Source: Verrucomicrobiota bacterium JB024 (GTDB lineage Bacteria; Verrucomicrobiota; Verrucomicrobiia; Opitutales; Cerasicoccaceae). Taken from it: 64,000 nt of DNA. Positions 1 to 8,267 of this stretch are shown piece after piece. The notes beneath the pieces were generated by a model that saw nothing but the letters and a program-made list of their open reading frames with translations, searched no databases and had not been told where the DNA came from. Positions within the stretch are counted from its first letter, which is position 1. Each line of letters starts with the position of its first letter. A program made the translations under genes and the position numbers. Location: assembly GCA_030673825.1 (NCBI GenBank), contig JAUTCS010000159.1, positions 1-64,000 on the forward strand, written 5' to 3'.

Positions 1-96
1 CCGACGACCCCTACACTGGAGTCAATTCTCGCACTTGATGCGAATGCCACGCGAATCAGTTAGATAACTTTTCTCAAGCCCACACCCCATACCATT
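1..96 (+). other. Left-edge sequence, possible tail of a truncated gene
   Basis: No complete gene is visible. Three plus-strand frames stay open from the left edge and stop at about 36-38, 61-63 and 65-67, so the last few codons of an upstream gene could lie here. The strong plus-strand terminator at 97-127 fits a gene ending just before it. Which frame is real cannot be decided from this window. Confidence 0.25.
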
Positions 97-127
97 AAGG
101 CCGTCTTCCTCGGAAGACGGCCTTTTT
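97..127 (+). terminator. Rho-independent terminator
   Basis: A perfect 13-bp stem (97-109 with 112-124, AAGGCCGTCTTCC and its complement) closed by a two-base loop is followed by a T run through 127. The T run lies on the plus-strand side only, so it should end transcripts entering from the left edge. Confidence 0.85.
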
Positions 128-213
128 GATGTCTGGTTTTCCGAGCTTGGGCAGGCTGGGGGAGGGGCTCGAAGCGGATGCTTTCTTTGTTTTGGAGGAT
201 TACTCCATTCCGT

Positions 214-336
214 TGTCATCCTGAGCGAGCGTAGCGCGTCGAAGGATCTCCCGGTACGGATTTTTACGCGCCCGTCCGATACGCCGCACAGGGAGATCCT
301 TCGACGCGTCCGCAAGCGGACTTGCTCAGGATGACA
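214..336. repeat. Imperfect inverted repeat of the GTCATCCTGAGC type
   Basis: The left arm (about 214-252) and right arm (about 291-336) are reverse complements apart from an insertion of a few bases, and enclose about 38 bases. The arm starts TGTCATCCTGAGC and ends in GGATCTCCC. Intergenic repeats of this kind (TCATCCTGAGC...GAAGGATCT) recur in many bacterial genomes. No transposase is present. The long frames that cross it are chance translations of a GC-rich palindrome. Confidence 0.7.
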
Positions 337-471
337 GCGTACGAGAGTGCGGTCCCATTGATCGAGAGCAACCGCGGGACGGGCCAGCTTTTCGCCAAGT
401 TTGTTCAAATCTGAGAACCTTGTCTCTCCCGGGGCCGTATTTCTTCCCGGGGCAGGCGCCTTCTGTCGCCG

Positions 472-527
472 ATGGGGCGGAGCCCCATTGCGGTGCGCAG
501 CACCGAGGGTGCAGGGCCATGCCCTGC
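472..527. repeat. Array of three mini-palindromes with 3-nt loops
   Basis: Three short perfect hairpins stand almost head to tail: ATGGGGC-gga-GCCCCAT (472-488), CGGTGC-gca-GCACCG (491-505) and GCAGGGC-cat-GCCCTGC (511-527). Each has a 6-7 bp stem and exactly three loop bases. No T run follows, so they are not ordinary terminators. Related arrays lie at 4528-4853 and 8106-8237. The array abuts the 3' end of the minus-strand gene that stops at 528. Confidence 0.7.
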
Positions 528-1937
528 CTACCAGTTGAGGAGGCGCTTGATTTCAAGGTCGAGCAGTTGGGCGGCCTGATAGTCCGACCGAAACAGCTCT
601 ATCGACTGAAAGTATGCCCGCTCGGCCTCGGTGAGCTCGGCATTCGGGTCGTAATCCACGTCCGGCAAGGGCAGGGCCATCCACGCTTCGTACACGGTGC
701 CGAGCGTCAGGAGCGAATTATAATAGACGGGGTTCACCTTCTGGAGCTCGAGCTTGATTTCGCGCAGGCGCTGGAGGGCTGCCTTTTGCATGAGCGGGTT
801 ACCCCGGTAGGGGAAGAGTTCGTGGATGCGGGCGCGGACATCGCCGTTGTTAAGCTCGGCGGTGATGGACGCGCTGTCACGGATGAGGCGGATCGACTCG
901 TCGAGCGAGTAGAAGGGTGCACTGCGTGCGCGGATGGCCATCTCATAGCCGACCGCCCACCATAGTTCGGCATCCTTCTGGTTGGTAAACTGGTCGGGAA
1001 AGGCGGAGGCGAGCAGGTGGAAGGGGGGGAGGTTTTTCAGGAAGCCGGCCATCAGGCGGCGAAAGTGGTCGCGCTCGGGTGACTGGTTCTGGAGGAAGCG
1101 CAGCAGCCACAGGCATTGGCGGCGCGCCTCGGGGTCGCTTTCACTGCCCTTGAGCGCGAAGAGCCGCGTGAGCGGCCAGGGATTATCCTCGCGCGAGCGG
1201 AGCACGACCTCGTCGATCAGGGCCGGACGCAGCTCCAGTTCCAGACCCAGACCCGCTCCGAGCTCGAACCAGTCGGGCACCTCGGCGGAAGCCTCCGTCC
1301 CGAAGCGCCAGATTGCGCAGCGCACGAGATAGCCGCTCATGAGCGCCTGGCAGACTTGCGCGAACTCCGTGTCCTCGCCCCAGAGGATGCGCACATGGAC
1401 ATCTCCGTTGGGTTGCGGGCGGATGAGGAACGGGCTGTCAAAGCCGGCCTTGTCCGGCGGGATGAGCTCGACCAGGATGGGCAGGGGCAGGGAATTGGGC
1501 ATGGGCACGAGCGACGAGCCGTACTCGCCGGCCTGCTGTGCCATGTGGGTGACGTACTGCACGGAAATGTAGTCCTCCCCGGCAATCTGGAAGTAGTTGT
1601 TTTGGGTGATGCGGACTTGGACCGAGGGGGCCTCGGGTACTTGGGCGTCCTCCTCCTGGGCGGCGTCCGTCACCCCCCATACGTCGAGGACGGGCCCCAC
1701 GGTCAGCGGAGTCTCACGCGCGGGGACGGCAGTGGGCACCGTGGGGGGGGAGGGGGCCGTGGATGTTCCGTCGCTGGACTCAGCGTTCGCCTGTACGGCA
1801 GGCTCAGCGGTAGCTTGAGCGGTATCAGCCGGAGAATTGTGTGCGGCGGAGGGGGCGGATTCCTGCGCGTAGGCGAATCCCGGGGCAAGCGCCGCCCATC
1901 CCAAAATCGCTACTGACAATAATTTCAACGCAGCCAC
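528..1937 (-). CDS. Secreted protein with a peptidase_MA-like segment
   Basis: 469 aa from a GTG start, with a clear signal peptide (about residues 1-24, ending AYA-Q), then a low-complexity Ala/Pro/Thr/Ser linker to about residue 75, then a globular part. The segment VPDWFELGAGLGLELE in the middle resembles the helix that follows the HExxH site in secreted gluzincin-type peptidases (PxWxxEG). I find no HExxH, so it is probably a non-catalytic relative or the likeness is fortuitous. It is the last gene of a minus-strand run; 23 bp separate it from the gene upstream. Function unknown. Confidence 0.7.
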   Translation of the reverse strand: MAALKLLSVAILGWAALAPGFAYAQESAPSAAHNSPADTAQATAEPAVQANAESSDGTSTAPSPPTVPTAVPARETPLTVGPVLDVWGVTDAAQEEDAQVPEAPSVQVRITQNNYFQIAGEDYISVQYVTHMAQQAGEYGSSLVPMPNSLPLPILVELIPPDKAGFDSPFLIRPQPNGDVHVRILWGEDTEFAQVCQALMSGYLVRCAIWRFGTEASAEVPDWFELGAGLGLELELRPALIDEVVLRSREDNPWPLTRLFALKGSESDPEARRQCLWLLRFLQNQSPERDHFRRLMAGFLKNLPPFHLLASAFPDQFTNQKDAELWWAVGYEMAIRARSAPFYSLDESIRLIRDSASITAELNNGDVRARIHELFPYRGNPLMQKAALQRLREIKLELQKVNPVYYNSLLTLGTVYEAWMALPLPDVDYDPNAELTEAERAYFQSIELFRSDYQAAQLLDLEIKRLLNW

Positions 1938-1960
1938 GGCGAGATCCCGAGCGCGCGGGC

Positions 1961-2644
1961 TCAGCCCTTGGTCAAGGTGAGTGCGTTACCCTCGATGCGG
2001 ACATCCGAGAGCTCGTTCCAGGCGTCCACGACCGGATCGGCGGCCTCGGCCCGGGTAAATATCCGATAAATGAAATCGCTTACCAGCGGTGTTACGACCT
2101 CGCGCGGCAGCTTGGCCGACCCCAGGTAGGACTCCTCGGGGACGAATTCCACCCCGGCGGCGCCTTGGGCGAAGGTGCCTTGGGTCTGGAAAAGTACCTT
2201 GTGGCTCTTGCCGTAGGTTTTGACCTCCATCATGACCGCCATGTTCAGCGTGCCGTCAGAGATATTAAACTTCGGGGCGGAGGGGATGAGCACGAGCCCG
2301 CCTTCCTGCTCGCCTGGCATTTTCGCGAAACGGAAGGTGTCGGCCGCCCAGGTATTCAGCTCCGCAGTGGAAACGGATACCGTTCCGCCCTGCGCATCGA
2401 CGAGGGCTGTCTGCTTGGTCTTATAGGAGGGGGCCGCGCCGCTGGTGTTCTGCACGTAGTAAACGGTATGCGGCTCGGTCTCCTTGGGCATCGCCCGCAC
2501 CGTCTGTACCGGGATGAGCGCCAGGTGCACGACACCGGCCAGAAAGCCGATCGCCACGCACAGCACCGCCAGCACGAGGGAAATAACGAGGCTGCCGGTT
2601 CCCCGGTTTTCGGCGTCTTTCTGTTGCGGGCTTTTGCGTGGCAT
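1961..2644 (-). CDS. Membrane-anchored hypothetical protein
   Basis: 227 aa. A short charged N-terminus is followed by one strongly hydrophobic segment (about residues 19-43) and then a soluble domain of about 180 residues, so an inner-membrane anchor with a periplasmic domain is likely. No family is recognised. The FmdB-type gene lies 10 bp upstream and the signal-peptide protein 16 bp downstream of the stop, consistent with cotranscription on the minus strand. The gene looks intact. Confidence 0.75.
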   Translation of the reverse strand: MPRKSPQQKDAENRGTGSLVISLVLAVLCVAIGFLAGVVHLALIPVQTVRAMPKETEPHTVYYVQNTSGAAPSYKTKQTALVDAQGGTVSVSTAELNTWAADTFRFAKMPGEQEGGLVLIPSAPKFNISDGTLNMAVMMEVKTYGKSHKVLFQTQGTFAQGAAGVEFVPEESYLGSAKLPREVVTPLVSDFIYRIFTRAEAADPVVDAWNELSDVRIEGNALTLTKG

Positions 2645-2654
2645 AGTTGTAAAA

Positions 2655-2918
2655 TCAGTTTTTGCAGCCGCAGCTGCCGCTGCAGCAGTGGCCGCCTTCG
2701 CTCTTGCTTTCGGAGCTGGCGGAGCCCTTCTTGGATTTGTAGTCGGTTTCGTAAAAACCGCTGCCTTTAAAGATGATGCCGGCGCCGCCGGAGATCAGAC
2801 GCTGGACCTTGCCCTTCTTTTGGCAGAGCGGGCACTCGGTCAGCGGCTCCGCGGTGATGGACTGAAAATGCTCAAAGTCCTTGTTGCAGGCGCTGCAATG
2901 GTAATCGTAAGTCGGCAT
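2655..2918 (-). CDS. FmdB-family zinc-ribbon protein
   Basis: 87 aa. It starts with the family signature MPTYDYHCSAC. The zinc ribbon uses C8/C11 and C29/C32 (two CxxC knuckles), followed by the SGG...KGSGFYETDY segment typical of the FmdB/regulatory-protein family. The C-terminus is a Ser/Lys-rich linker ending in a Cys cluster (HCCSGSCGC) that could bind a second metal. The family's molecular role is not well established; some members sit near formamidase or urea genes, which is not the case here. It is 11 bp downstream of the membrane-protein gene. Confidence 0.9.
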   Translation of the reverse strand: MPTYDYHCSACNKDFEHFQSITAEPLTECPLCQKKGKVQRLISGGAGIIFKGSGFYETDYKSKKGSASSESKSEGGHCCSGSCGCKN

Positions 2919-2929
2919 GATTCGCTTGG

Positions 2930-3553
2930 TTAACTGGCTTCCTGGGTAAGGATATAAACCTGAGTAGTATAGCCAAGCAACGGGAGAAATCCACTAAAAA
3001 AGGCAAAGGGCAGCAGCGGGAAAAACAAGCCCGTCAGCCCCAGAAAGGCCAGCCCCGGGATGATCAGGCGCCGCCAGTTGCGGGCGAAGGGCTTCCAGAT
3101 GAGGGGGAAGTTCACCAGCACGGTCCAGTCGCTCTCGTTGCGCTGGAAGGCCCAGAAGGCCGAAAAGAACAGCCCGCACACGCCCCACAGCACGACGGAG
3201 GCGGCGATCATTCCCAGCAGGCCCAGCGGGCCGAACACCCACGCGAGGAAGCCCTGCACGGCCAGCATGACCAGCCACGGCAGGCAGAACCACGCCACGA
3301 ACACCGCCAGCGCCTTCAGGCCGGGGATGAGCAGCTCGGCCGGTTCGTGCCACGAGGGCAGCGAAAAGTCACCCTCGGCCCGGATTTGCGCCAGGTAGCG
3401 CCACAAATACCCGAAGGCGAAGGGCAGCCCGATCACCGTCAGGCACAACAGGCCGCCAATTAAGACTTTACGCCACGCGCTCTGTTCCGCAAATATCCTT
3501 GCGCAAATCGTTTCCAAGCTTGCCAGCTCCGGATGTGATCGAGTGTCTGCCAT
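2930..3553 (-). CDS. DUF4013-like integral membrane protein
   Basis: About 207 aa if it starts at the ATG at 3553; the frame stays open to 3658, but that extension overlaps the ispA start and has no hydrophobic or conserved character. Four to five membrane segments are visible. The N-terminal GYLWRYLAQIRAEGDFSLPSW block is like DUF4013 proteins (a G-x-L-R...G...LP pattern between helices). It is first in the minus-strand run and divergent from ispA, with only about 76 bp between starts. Function unknown. Confidence 0.7.
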   Translation of the reverse strand: MADTRSHPELASLETICARIFAEQSAWRKVLIGGLLCLTVIGLPFAFGYLWRYLAQIRAEGDFSLPSWHEPAELLIPGLKALAVFVAWFCLPWLVMLAVQGFLAWVFGPLGLLGMIAASVVLWGVCGLFFSAFWAFQRNESDWTVLVNFPLIWKPFARNWRRLIIPGLAFLGLTGLFFPLLPFAFFSGFLPLLGYTTQVYILTQEAS

Positions 3554-3629
3554 TCCCATTGAGTCGAAGGTTGATCTCGGGCCCATCCTAGGCCGCCCCT
3601 CCGGCAGCGCAAGCGTAAGATCATACTCT

Positions 3630-4526
3630 ATGCCCACGACTGACACCATGGATTTCAAGGCGACCTACAAGCAGTACCAGCAGAAGGTCGAAAACGCCAT
3701 CGACGCGCTCATGCCCGCCGCCGATACCCGCCCCGCCGTGCTTCACGAGGCCATGCGCTATAGCCTCCAGGCCGGGGGCAAGCGTATCCGCCCCGTCCTC
3801 CTGCAGGCCGCCCACGCCATGTTCCCCTCGCAGCTCGACCCCATGCCCGGCTGCGTCGCCCTTGAGTGTCTGCACACCTACAGCCTCATCCACGACGACC
3901 TGCCCTGCATGGACGACTCGGACCTGCGCCGTGGCCGCCCCACCTGCCACGTCCAGTTCGGTGAAGACACCGCCCTGCTCGCCGGTGACGCCCTCCTGAC
4001 TTGGGCCCTCTGGTTTCTGGCTGAGAAGTACCAGGACGCCCCCGTTACCGCCGTCGGCCTGGTCCGCGACCTCGGCGACGCCGCCGGTTCCGAAAAGCTT
4101 ATCGGTGGCCAGATGGAAGACCTGCTGGGCGAAAAACTCGAGCCCACCGCCGAGCGCCTGGACTTCATCCACCGCAACAAGACCGGCGCCCTCATCACCG
4201 CCAGCCTCACCATGGGCATCCGCCTGACCGATGCCCCCGCCGAGACGGTCGAGATCATGCGCACCATCGGCTACCACGTGGGCATGGCTTTCCAGATCGT
4301 GGACGACATCCTCGACGCCACCGCCGACGCCGAAACCCTCGGCAAGCCCGTCGGTGCCGACGCCGAGAACAACAAGTCCACCTATCCGGTCCTTTACGGC
4401 CTGGACGCCTCCCGCGCCAAGGCCCACGAGCACTCCGAGGCCGCCGTCACCGCCTGCGAAAAGCTCGGCGGCAACAATGCCTTCCTCATCGCCCTCATCC
4501 GCGAAATGGAAAACCGCGTCAACTAG
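3630..4526 (+). CDS. ispA: Polyprenyl synthetase (farnesyl diphosphate synthase)
   Basis: About 298 aa. It condenses isopentenyl diphosphate with DMAPP/GPP to give farnesyl diphosphate for undecaprenyl lipid and quinone synthesis, in the cytosol. Both aspartate-rich motifs are present: DDLPCMDD (from about residue 89) and DDILD (from about residue 225). GGKRIRP near residue 50 and GGQMEDL are also conserved. Small residues before the first motif fit a short-chain (C15) synthase. The frame opens at 3543, but ATG 3630 or 3648 fits the usual length better. No thiamine or DXS gene is adjacent. Geranylgeranyl synthase is the alternative. Confidence 0.9.
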   Translation: MPTTDTMDFKATYKQYQQKVENAIDALMPAADTRPAVLHEAMRYSLQAGGKRIRPVLLQAAHAMFPSQLDPMPGCVALECLHTYSLIHDDLPCMDDSDLRRGRPTCHVQFGEDTALLAGDALLTWALWFLAEKYQDAPVTAVGLVRDLGDAAGSEKLIGGQMEDLLGEKLEPTAERLDFIHRNKTGALITASLTMGIRLTDAPAETVEIMRTIGYHVGMAFQIVDDILDATADAETLGKPVGADAENNKSTYPVLYGLDASRAKAHEHSEAAVTACEKLGGNNAFLIALIREMENRVN

Positions 4527-4527
4527 G

Positions 4528-4565
4528 GTGCGTGACCGCACAGGACACTGAGGGGCTGCGCCCCT
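4528..4565. repeat. 38-nt intergenic repeat, copy A
   Basis: Starts at GTGCGTGACCGCAC, two bases after the ispA stop codon, and ends in the mini-hairpin AGGGGC-tgc-GCCCCT (4551-4565). It matches 8106-8143, directly after tRNA-Ser, at 35 of 38 positions. Two of the three differences fall in the hairpin loop (tgc versus tat), so the stem is kept while the loop varies. Confidence 0.85.
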
Positions 4566-4861
4566 ACGCCGCCAGAAAGGCGGCTACCCTTGGCGTGTCC
4601 GCGATCTCCGCACGTATTTCTTCCCCAACAGTCCTCATCTAGCCCGGAGCTCGGGGGCCTTGTGCGTCGTTAGCCTTGGTGCCTTGGATAAAGACTATTG
4701 GGTGCAACTCAGTTTTGATGCCTTCGCTCAGCGATTACTGAAATGAGCTTAGCTCATTTCAGTAATCGCTGACACGATGCGTAGCATCGAAAGTGCAGGG
4801 TCCGGCTGGACCAGCAATCTGCCTGCCGCAGGGGTTGGGGGCGCGGAGCCCCCAATATTAT
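4566..4861. other. Gene-free interval with further palindromes
   Basis: No coding frame is credible here. Visible structure: GCCGCC-agaaa-GGCGGC (4568-4584), a 45-nt palindrome (4728-4772, listed separately), CGATGC-gta-GCATCG (4775-4789), GGTCC-ggct-GGACC (4799-4812) and GGGGGC-gcgga-GCCCCC (4837-4853). None has a proper T tail. The last hairpin ends eight bases before the stop of the minus-strand YacP gene. Confidence 0.6.
4728..4772. repeat. 45-nt near-perfect palindrome
   Basis: Two 22-base arms (4728-4749 and 4751-4772) are exact reverse complements around a single central base. The arm reads TCAGCGATTACTGAAATGAGCT minus its first and last base. There is no poly-T and no flanking gene start within 100 bp, so neither a terminator nor a simple operator explains it. 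It is much longer than the other hairpins in this gap. Confidence 0.8.
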
Positions 4862-5368
4862 TTAGCCGAGGATGTCCCAGGGGCTGGGGTCGGGGGAGGC
4901 GGCGCGGTCTTTGCGGCGGCGCTGGCGGAGGGTGTCGGCCTGCTGGCGTTCGCAGCGTTCGACCCAGTCTAGGAGGTCCTGCGGGGTGAGCACAACGGCC
5001 CCGGAGGCGCGGATGGACTCGGCCACGAGGTTGTCCCGCGTGGCGACGGAGCAGGCGGTGGGCGTTTTCGAGTGGGCGACGAGCTGTTCGATCACCCCGT
5101 CGGCGGAGAGTCCGGTGGGCGAGAACACCACGGCGAACGTCTTTTGCCCGCCCGGGTACTCGACCTCGGGCTTGGCCCCGCGTCCGTCAAAGACCACCGT
5201 GGTCTGTGTGCCGCCGATGTCGTGAATGATCCGCACGATGTCCAGAAAGCGATCCCGTGCCCCGTCGATGTCGCGCCTGAGCAGGCGGCGCGTCTGCGGC
5301 CACGCGTGCATCAGATTGTACCCGTCGATGAGCAGGTGTTCGCGGGGCGGTGGCGTGGGGGAGGGCAT
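4862..5368 (-). CDS. YacP/Rae1-like NYN-domain endoribonuclease
   Basis: 168 aa. The family is a PIN-fold RNA-cleaving domain; the best-known member, Bacillus Rae1/YacP, cleaves mRNA in the ribosomal A site. Visible hallmarks are LIDGYNLMH (about residues 12-20, first acidic residue), VVFDGRG (about 58-64), FSPTGLSADGVIEQL (second acidic patch, SADGVI) and SVATRDNL (third). The C-terminus is a basic helix (RQRRRKDR) that may touch RNA. It stands alone between palindromic gaps and the copper ATPase. Usual Rae1 length is about 170 aa, so it is complete. Confidence 0.85.
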   Translation of the reverse strand: MPSPTPPPREHLLIDGYNLMHAWPQTRRLLRRDIDGARDRFLDIVRIIHDIGGTQTTVVFDGRGAKPEVEYPGGQKTFAVVFSPTGLSADGVIEQLVAHSKTPTACSVATRDNLVAESIRASGAVVLTPQDLLDWVERCERQQADTLRQRRRKDRAASPDPSPWDILG

Positions 5369-5502
5369 GACGGACGTTCGGGCGGTACGGGTTTTCTGCC
5401 GTCAGGGGTTAGTCCCCGAAGCCGGAAATGGCGATGCAATAAAATCCTCCCTGTCGCCTCCGCGTCCCGTCAACACACGCGATGCTCCCGCCTGCGGCAA
5501 GG

Positions 5503-5533
5503 CCTTCGCGCCCTTGGCGTCCTTCGCGGTTAA
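5503..5533. repeat. Dispersed intergenic repeat fragment
   Basis: The segment CCTTCGCGCCCTTGGCGTCC, followed by TTCGCGGTTAA, is the kind of low-complexity intergenic repeat (ACCGCGAAGGACGCCAAGG on the other strand) seen scattered in Verrucomicrobia and related phyla. It lies between the YacP gene start and the end of the copper ATPase. Recognition is from memory of the motif only. Confidence 0.4.
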
Positions 5534-5575
5534 ACACCGACTGACAATTAAACGCTAGCCGCCCGTCTAGCCCGC

Positions 5576-7840
5576 CTAGCGCTTCAGCGGCGTGGACTTC
5601 AGGCGCAGTGCGTTGGTAATGACCGAGACCGAACTGAGGCTCATGGCCGCCGCCGCTATCATCGGGCTCAGGAGCACGCCGATGAACGGGTAGAGGATGC
5701 CCGCGGCCACCGGTACGCCGACTCCGTTATAAATGAACGCGAAAAACAGGTTCTGGCGGATGTTGCGCATGACGGTGTGGCTGAGCGCGATGGCGTGATC
5801 GACGCCACGCAGGTCGCCTTTAACCAGCGTGACCCCGGCGCTCTCGATGGCCACGTCGGTCCCCGTGCCCATGGCGATCCCCACGTCGGCGGCGCTGAGT
5901 GCGGGGGCGTCGTTGACGCCGTCCCCGGCCATGGCCACGCGCCGCCCTTCGGCGCGCAGGCGTTTGACCTCCTCGATCTTGTCCCCGGGCTTGATCCCGG
6001 CGCGGTAGGTTTCGATCCCAAGCTGTTCGGCCACGGCGCGGGCCGTGCCCTCATTATCGCCGGTCAACATGACGAGCCGGATACCCCGCTTTTGCAGCGA
6101 CTTGACTGCCTCAGGCGTGCTCGCCTTGATCGGGTCGGCGACGGCGATGAGCCCCGCTACGGCCTGCCCGCGGGCGACGGCCATGACCGTCTTGCCTGCG
6201 GCGCTGAGCGCGTCCGCTGTTTCCTTTAAAGTATTCGCAAGCTGCGCCCCCTCCTCGATAGCGAAGGCCAGGTTCCCCACGCGCACGGCTTGTCCGTCAA
6301 CCTTCCCCCGGATCCCGCCGCCCGTCACGGACTCGAAGTCCTCCGTCTTGGCAGGCTTGACGCCGCGCTCCTTGGCCGCGTGGGCGATGGCCGAGGCTAA
6401 GGGGTGCTCGCTGCCTTGTTCGAGCGAGGCGGCCAGCCGAAGAACCTCCTGCTCGTCCTCGCCCTCAGCGGCGACCAGATCGGTCAACGCGGGCTTGCCC
6501 TCGGTCAGCGTGCCGGTCTTGTCGAGGCAGAGGGTGTCGATTTTTTCGAGCTTTTCCAGGCTCTCGGCGTTCTTGATCAGGATGCCCTCGCTCGCGCCGC
6601 GTCCGACCCCGACCATGATCGAGATCGGCGTGGCCAGCCCGAGCGCGCAGGGGCAGGCGATGATCAGCACCGCCACGGCGTTGACAAAGGCGAACGCCAG
6701 GGCGGGGGAGGGGCCCCACACCGCCCAGCAGATAAAGGAAACAATCGCCACGCCCACCACGAGCGGGACGAAAATGCCCGCGACCTTGTCGGCCACGGCC
6801 TGCACTGGAGCGCGGCTGCGCTGGGCCTCGGCCACCTGCGCGATGATGTGCGAGAGCACCGTGTCCGCGCCCACCTGCTTCGCCTCCATGATAAACGAGC
6901 CCCGCCCGTTGAGCGTGCCGCCGGTCACGGCGTCGTCCATCTGCTTTTCAACCGGGACGGGCTCGCCGGTGAGCATCGACTCGTCCACCGCGCTGGAGCC
7001 CTCGACCAGCGTGCCGTCCACGGGAATCTTCTCGCCTGGACGCACCCGCAGCCACATGCCCGCCTCGACTTCAGAGACGGCGATCTCCTCCTCGCTGCCG
7101 TCGTCGTGGACGACATGCGCGGTCTTGGCCGCCTGATCCATCAGCGCCCGCAACGCCTCGCCAGTGCGCCCGCGCGCGCGGGCCTCCAGCATCTGCCCCA
7201 GCAGCACGAGTGAGAGGATGACCGCGGTGGACTCGAAGTACACATGGACCTCGCCCCCGTGCCCCCGGAACGACTCCGGAAAGATCCCTGGTGCGATCAG
7301 CGCCACGGCGGAAAAGATAAAGGCCGCCCCGGCCCCGGTCATGATCAGCGTGAACATGTTCAGGTTGAACCCGCGCAGCGACTTCACCCCGCGCACGAAG
7401 ACGAAGTTCCCCGCCCAGAAAACCACCGGCAGTGTCAGCGCGAACTGGAGCCAGCGGTTGATGCCGTGCGGGACGAGGTCGTTGAATCCGCCCCAGGCCA
7501 TCGGCAGCATGGCCAGAAGAAAGACCGGGATCGTGAACACGAGTGACCCCCAGAAACGCCGGGCCATCGCGCGGTACTCCTCGCGCGCGGCCTCGTCCAC
7601 CGCGGCGGGGTTTTCCGGTTCCAGCGCCATCCCGCAGATGGGGCACTCGCCGGGCCCCTCCTGGCGGATCTCCGGGTGCATCGGGCAGATGAAAATCGTC
7701 ACGCCGGGAATGACCGGGGCGTCGGACTTTTTCGCGGCATGGTCGTGTCCGCCCCCGTGGCAGCAGCACGGCTTCTTGGCGGGCTCTGCCTGCGGAGCCG
7801 GTTTTTCCTCGTGTTTATGGTGTGAACAGCAGTCTGACAT
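5576..7840 (-). CDS. copA: Copper-translocating P1B-type ATPase
   Basis: About 754 aa from ATG 7840; the frame is open to 7909, but this ATG begins the recognisable metal-binding tail. The enzyme exports Cu(I) across the inner membrane at the cost of ATP. Order: a Cys/His-rich tail ([19 protein letters not shown]), a heavy-metal-binding domain FICPMHPEI...CPICGM (about 48-73), then the transport core with TGE in the actuator, CPC at 396-398 in the membrane, phosphorylated D440 in DKTGT, SEHP in the N domain, GDGVNDAP near 635, and an MSLSS motif in the last helix. CPC with the last-helix MSxSS points to copper. The classical HMA domain is absent. Confidence 0.93.
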   Translation of the reverse strand: MSDCCSHHKHEEKPAPQAEPAKKPCCCHGGGHDHAAKKSDAPVIPGVTIFICPMHPEIRQEGPGECPICGMALEPENPAAVDEAAREEYRAMARRFWGSLVFTIPVFLLAMLPMAWGGFNDLVPHGINRWLQFALTLPVVFWAGNFVFVRGVKSLRGFNLNMFTLIMTGAGAAFIFSAVALIAPGIFPESFRGHGGEVHVYFESTAVILSLVLLGQMLEARARGRTGEALRALMDQAAKTAHVVHDDGSEEEIAVSEVEAGMWLRVRPGEKIPVDGTLVEGSSAVDESMLTGEPVPVEKQMDDAVTGGTLNGRGSFIMEAKQVGADTVLSHIIAQVAEAQRSRAPVQAVADKVAGIFVPLVVGVAIVSFICWAVWGPSPALAFAFVNAVAVLIIACPCALGLATPISIMVGVGRGASEGILIKNAESLEKLEKIDTLCLDKTGTLTEGKPALTDLVAAEGEDEQEVLRLAASLEQGSEHPLASAIAHAAKERGVKPAKTEDFESVTGGGIRGKVDGQAVRVGNLAFAIEEGAQLANTLKETADALSAAGKTVMAVARGQAVAGLIAVADPIKASTPEAVKSLQKRGIRLVMLTGDNEGTARAVAEQLGIETYRAGIKPGDKIEEVKRLRAEGRRVAMAGDGVNDAPALSAADVGIAMGTGTDVAIESAGVTLVKGDLRGVDHAIALSHTVMRNIRQNLFFAFIYNGVGVPVAAGILYPFIGVLLSPMIAAAAMSLSSVSVITNALRLKSTPLKR

Positions 7841-8017
7841 GTCGGAACTGCAAGGATAGCCGGATACTTCCGTCTTGCAAATCCGAAGTGTCCGAGGCCG
7901 CCCCTCCACTTGTGCGGTCTGCCGAACCCCTCCTCACGCGCGCATTCCGTGGCACTAAGGCTAAAATTGCCCTTTCCCTGGCCGGTAAAATCCTCTAGCG
8001 TGCGCGCCTTTACCGAA

Positions 8018-8105
8018 GGAGAGGTGGCAGAGTGGCCGATTGCGGCGGTCTTGAAAACCGCTGTGCCGCAAGGTACCGGGGGTTCGAATCCCTCCCTCTC
8101 CGCCA
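8018..8105 (+). tRNA. tRNA-Ser(UGA)
   Basis: The 7-bp acceptor stem GGAGAGG (8018-8024) pairs with CCTCTCC (8095-8101); discriminator G and an encoded CCA follow (8103-8105). The anticodon stem GCGGT/ACCGC encloses CTTGAAA with anticodon TGA at 8052-8054, which reads UCA serine codons. The long variable arm (TGTGCCGCAAGGTACCGG region) and the GGTTCGAATCC T loop confirm a class II serine tRNA. No integrase or duplicated 3' end suggests use as an attachment site. Confidence 0.97.
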
Positions 8106-8237
8106 GTGCGTGACCGCACAGGACATTGAGGGGCTATGCCCCTGCGACACTGCGTGTCTACCCCTTGTGGGGTTGGCTGCGTAACAAAGGTTCGTTTCCA
8201 CCCTCATCGGCCTCGCCATTTGACGTGCCTACGGCAC
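8106..8237. repeat. 38-nt repeat copy B plus mini-palindrome array
   Basis: 8106-8143 is the second copy of the 38-nt element found at 4528-4565 and starts at the base after the tRNA CCA. Behind it run GACAC-tgc-GTGTC (8146-8158), ACCCC-ttgt-GGGGT (8160-8173) and GTGCC-tac-GGCAC (8225-8237). As elsewhere, the loops are mostly three bases. One hairpin could serve tRNA 3' processing or termination, but none has a T tail. Confidence 0.75.
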
Positions 8238-8267
8238 CGTCTACACGGGTGGCAAGTCGTTATGACA

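Noticed and set aside
22-408. Minus-strand frame over the left-edge repeat
   Set aside because: It runs through the terminator and the inverted repeat, so it is not a gene.
8010-8219. Short minus-strand frame with a [12 protein letters not shown]-like translation
   Set aside because: This is the antisense translation of tRNA-Ser, a frequent false protein in databases.
8018-8237. tRNA-Ser as an integration site
   Set aside because: No integrase and no repeat of the tRNA 3' end is found nearby. The 38-nt element after it is not part of the tRNA sequence.
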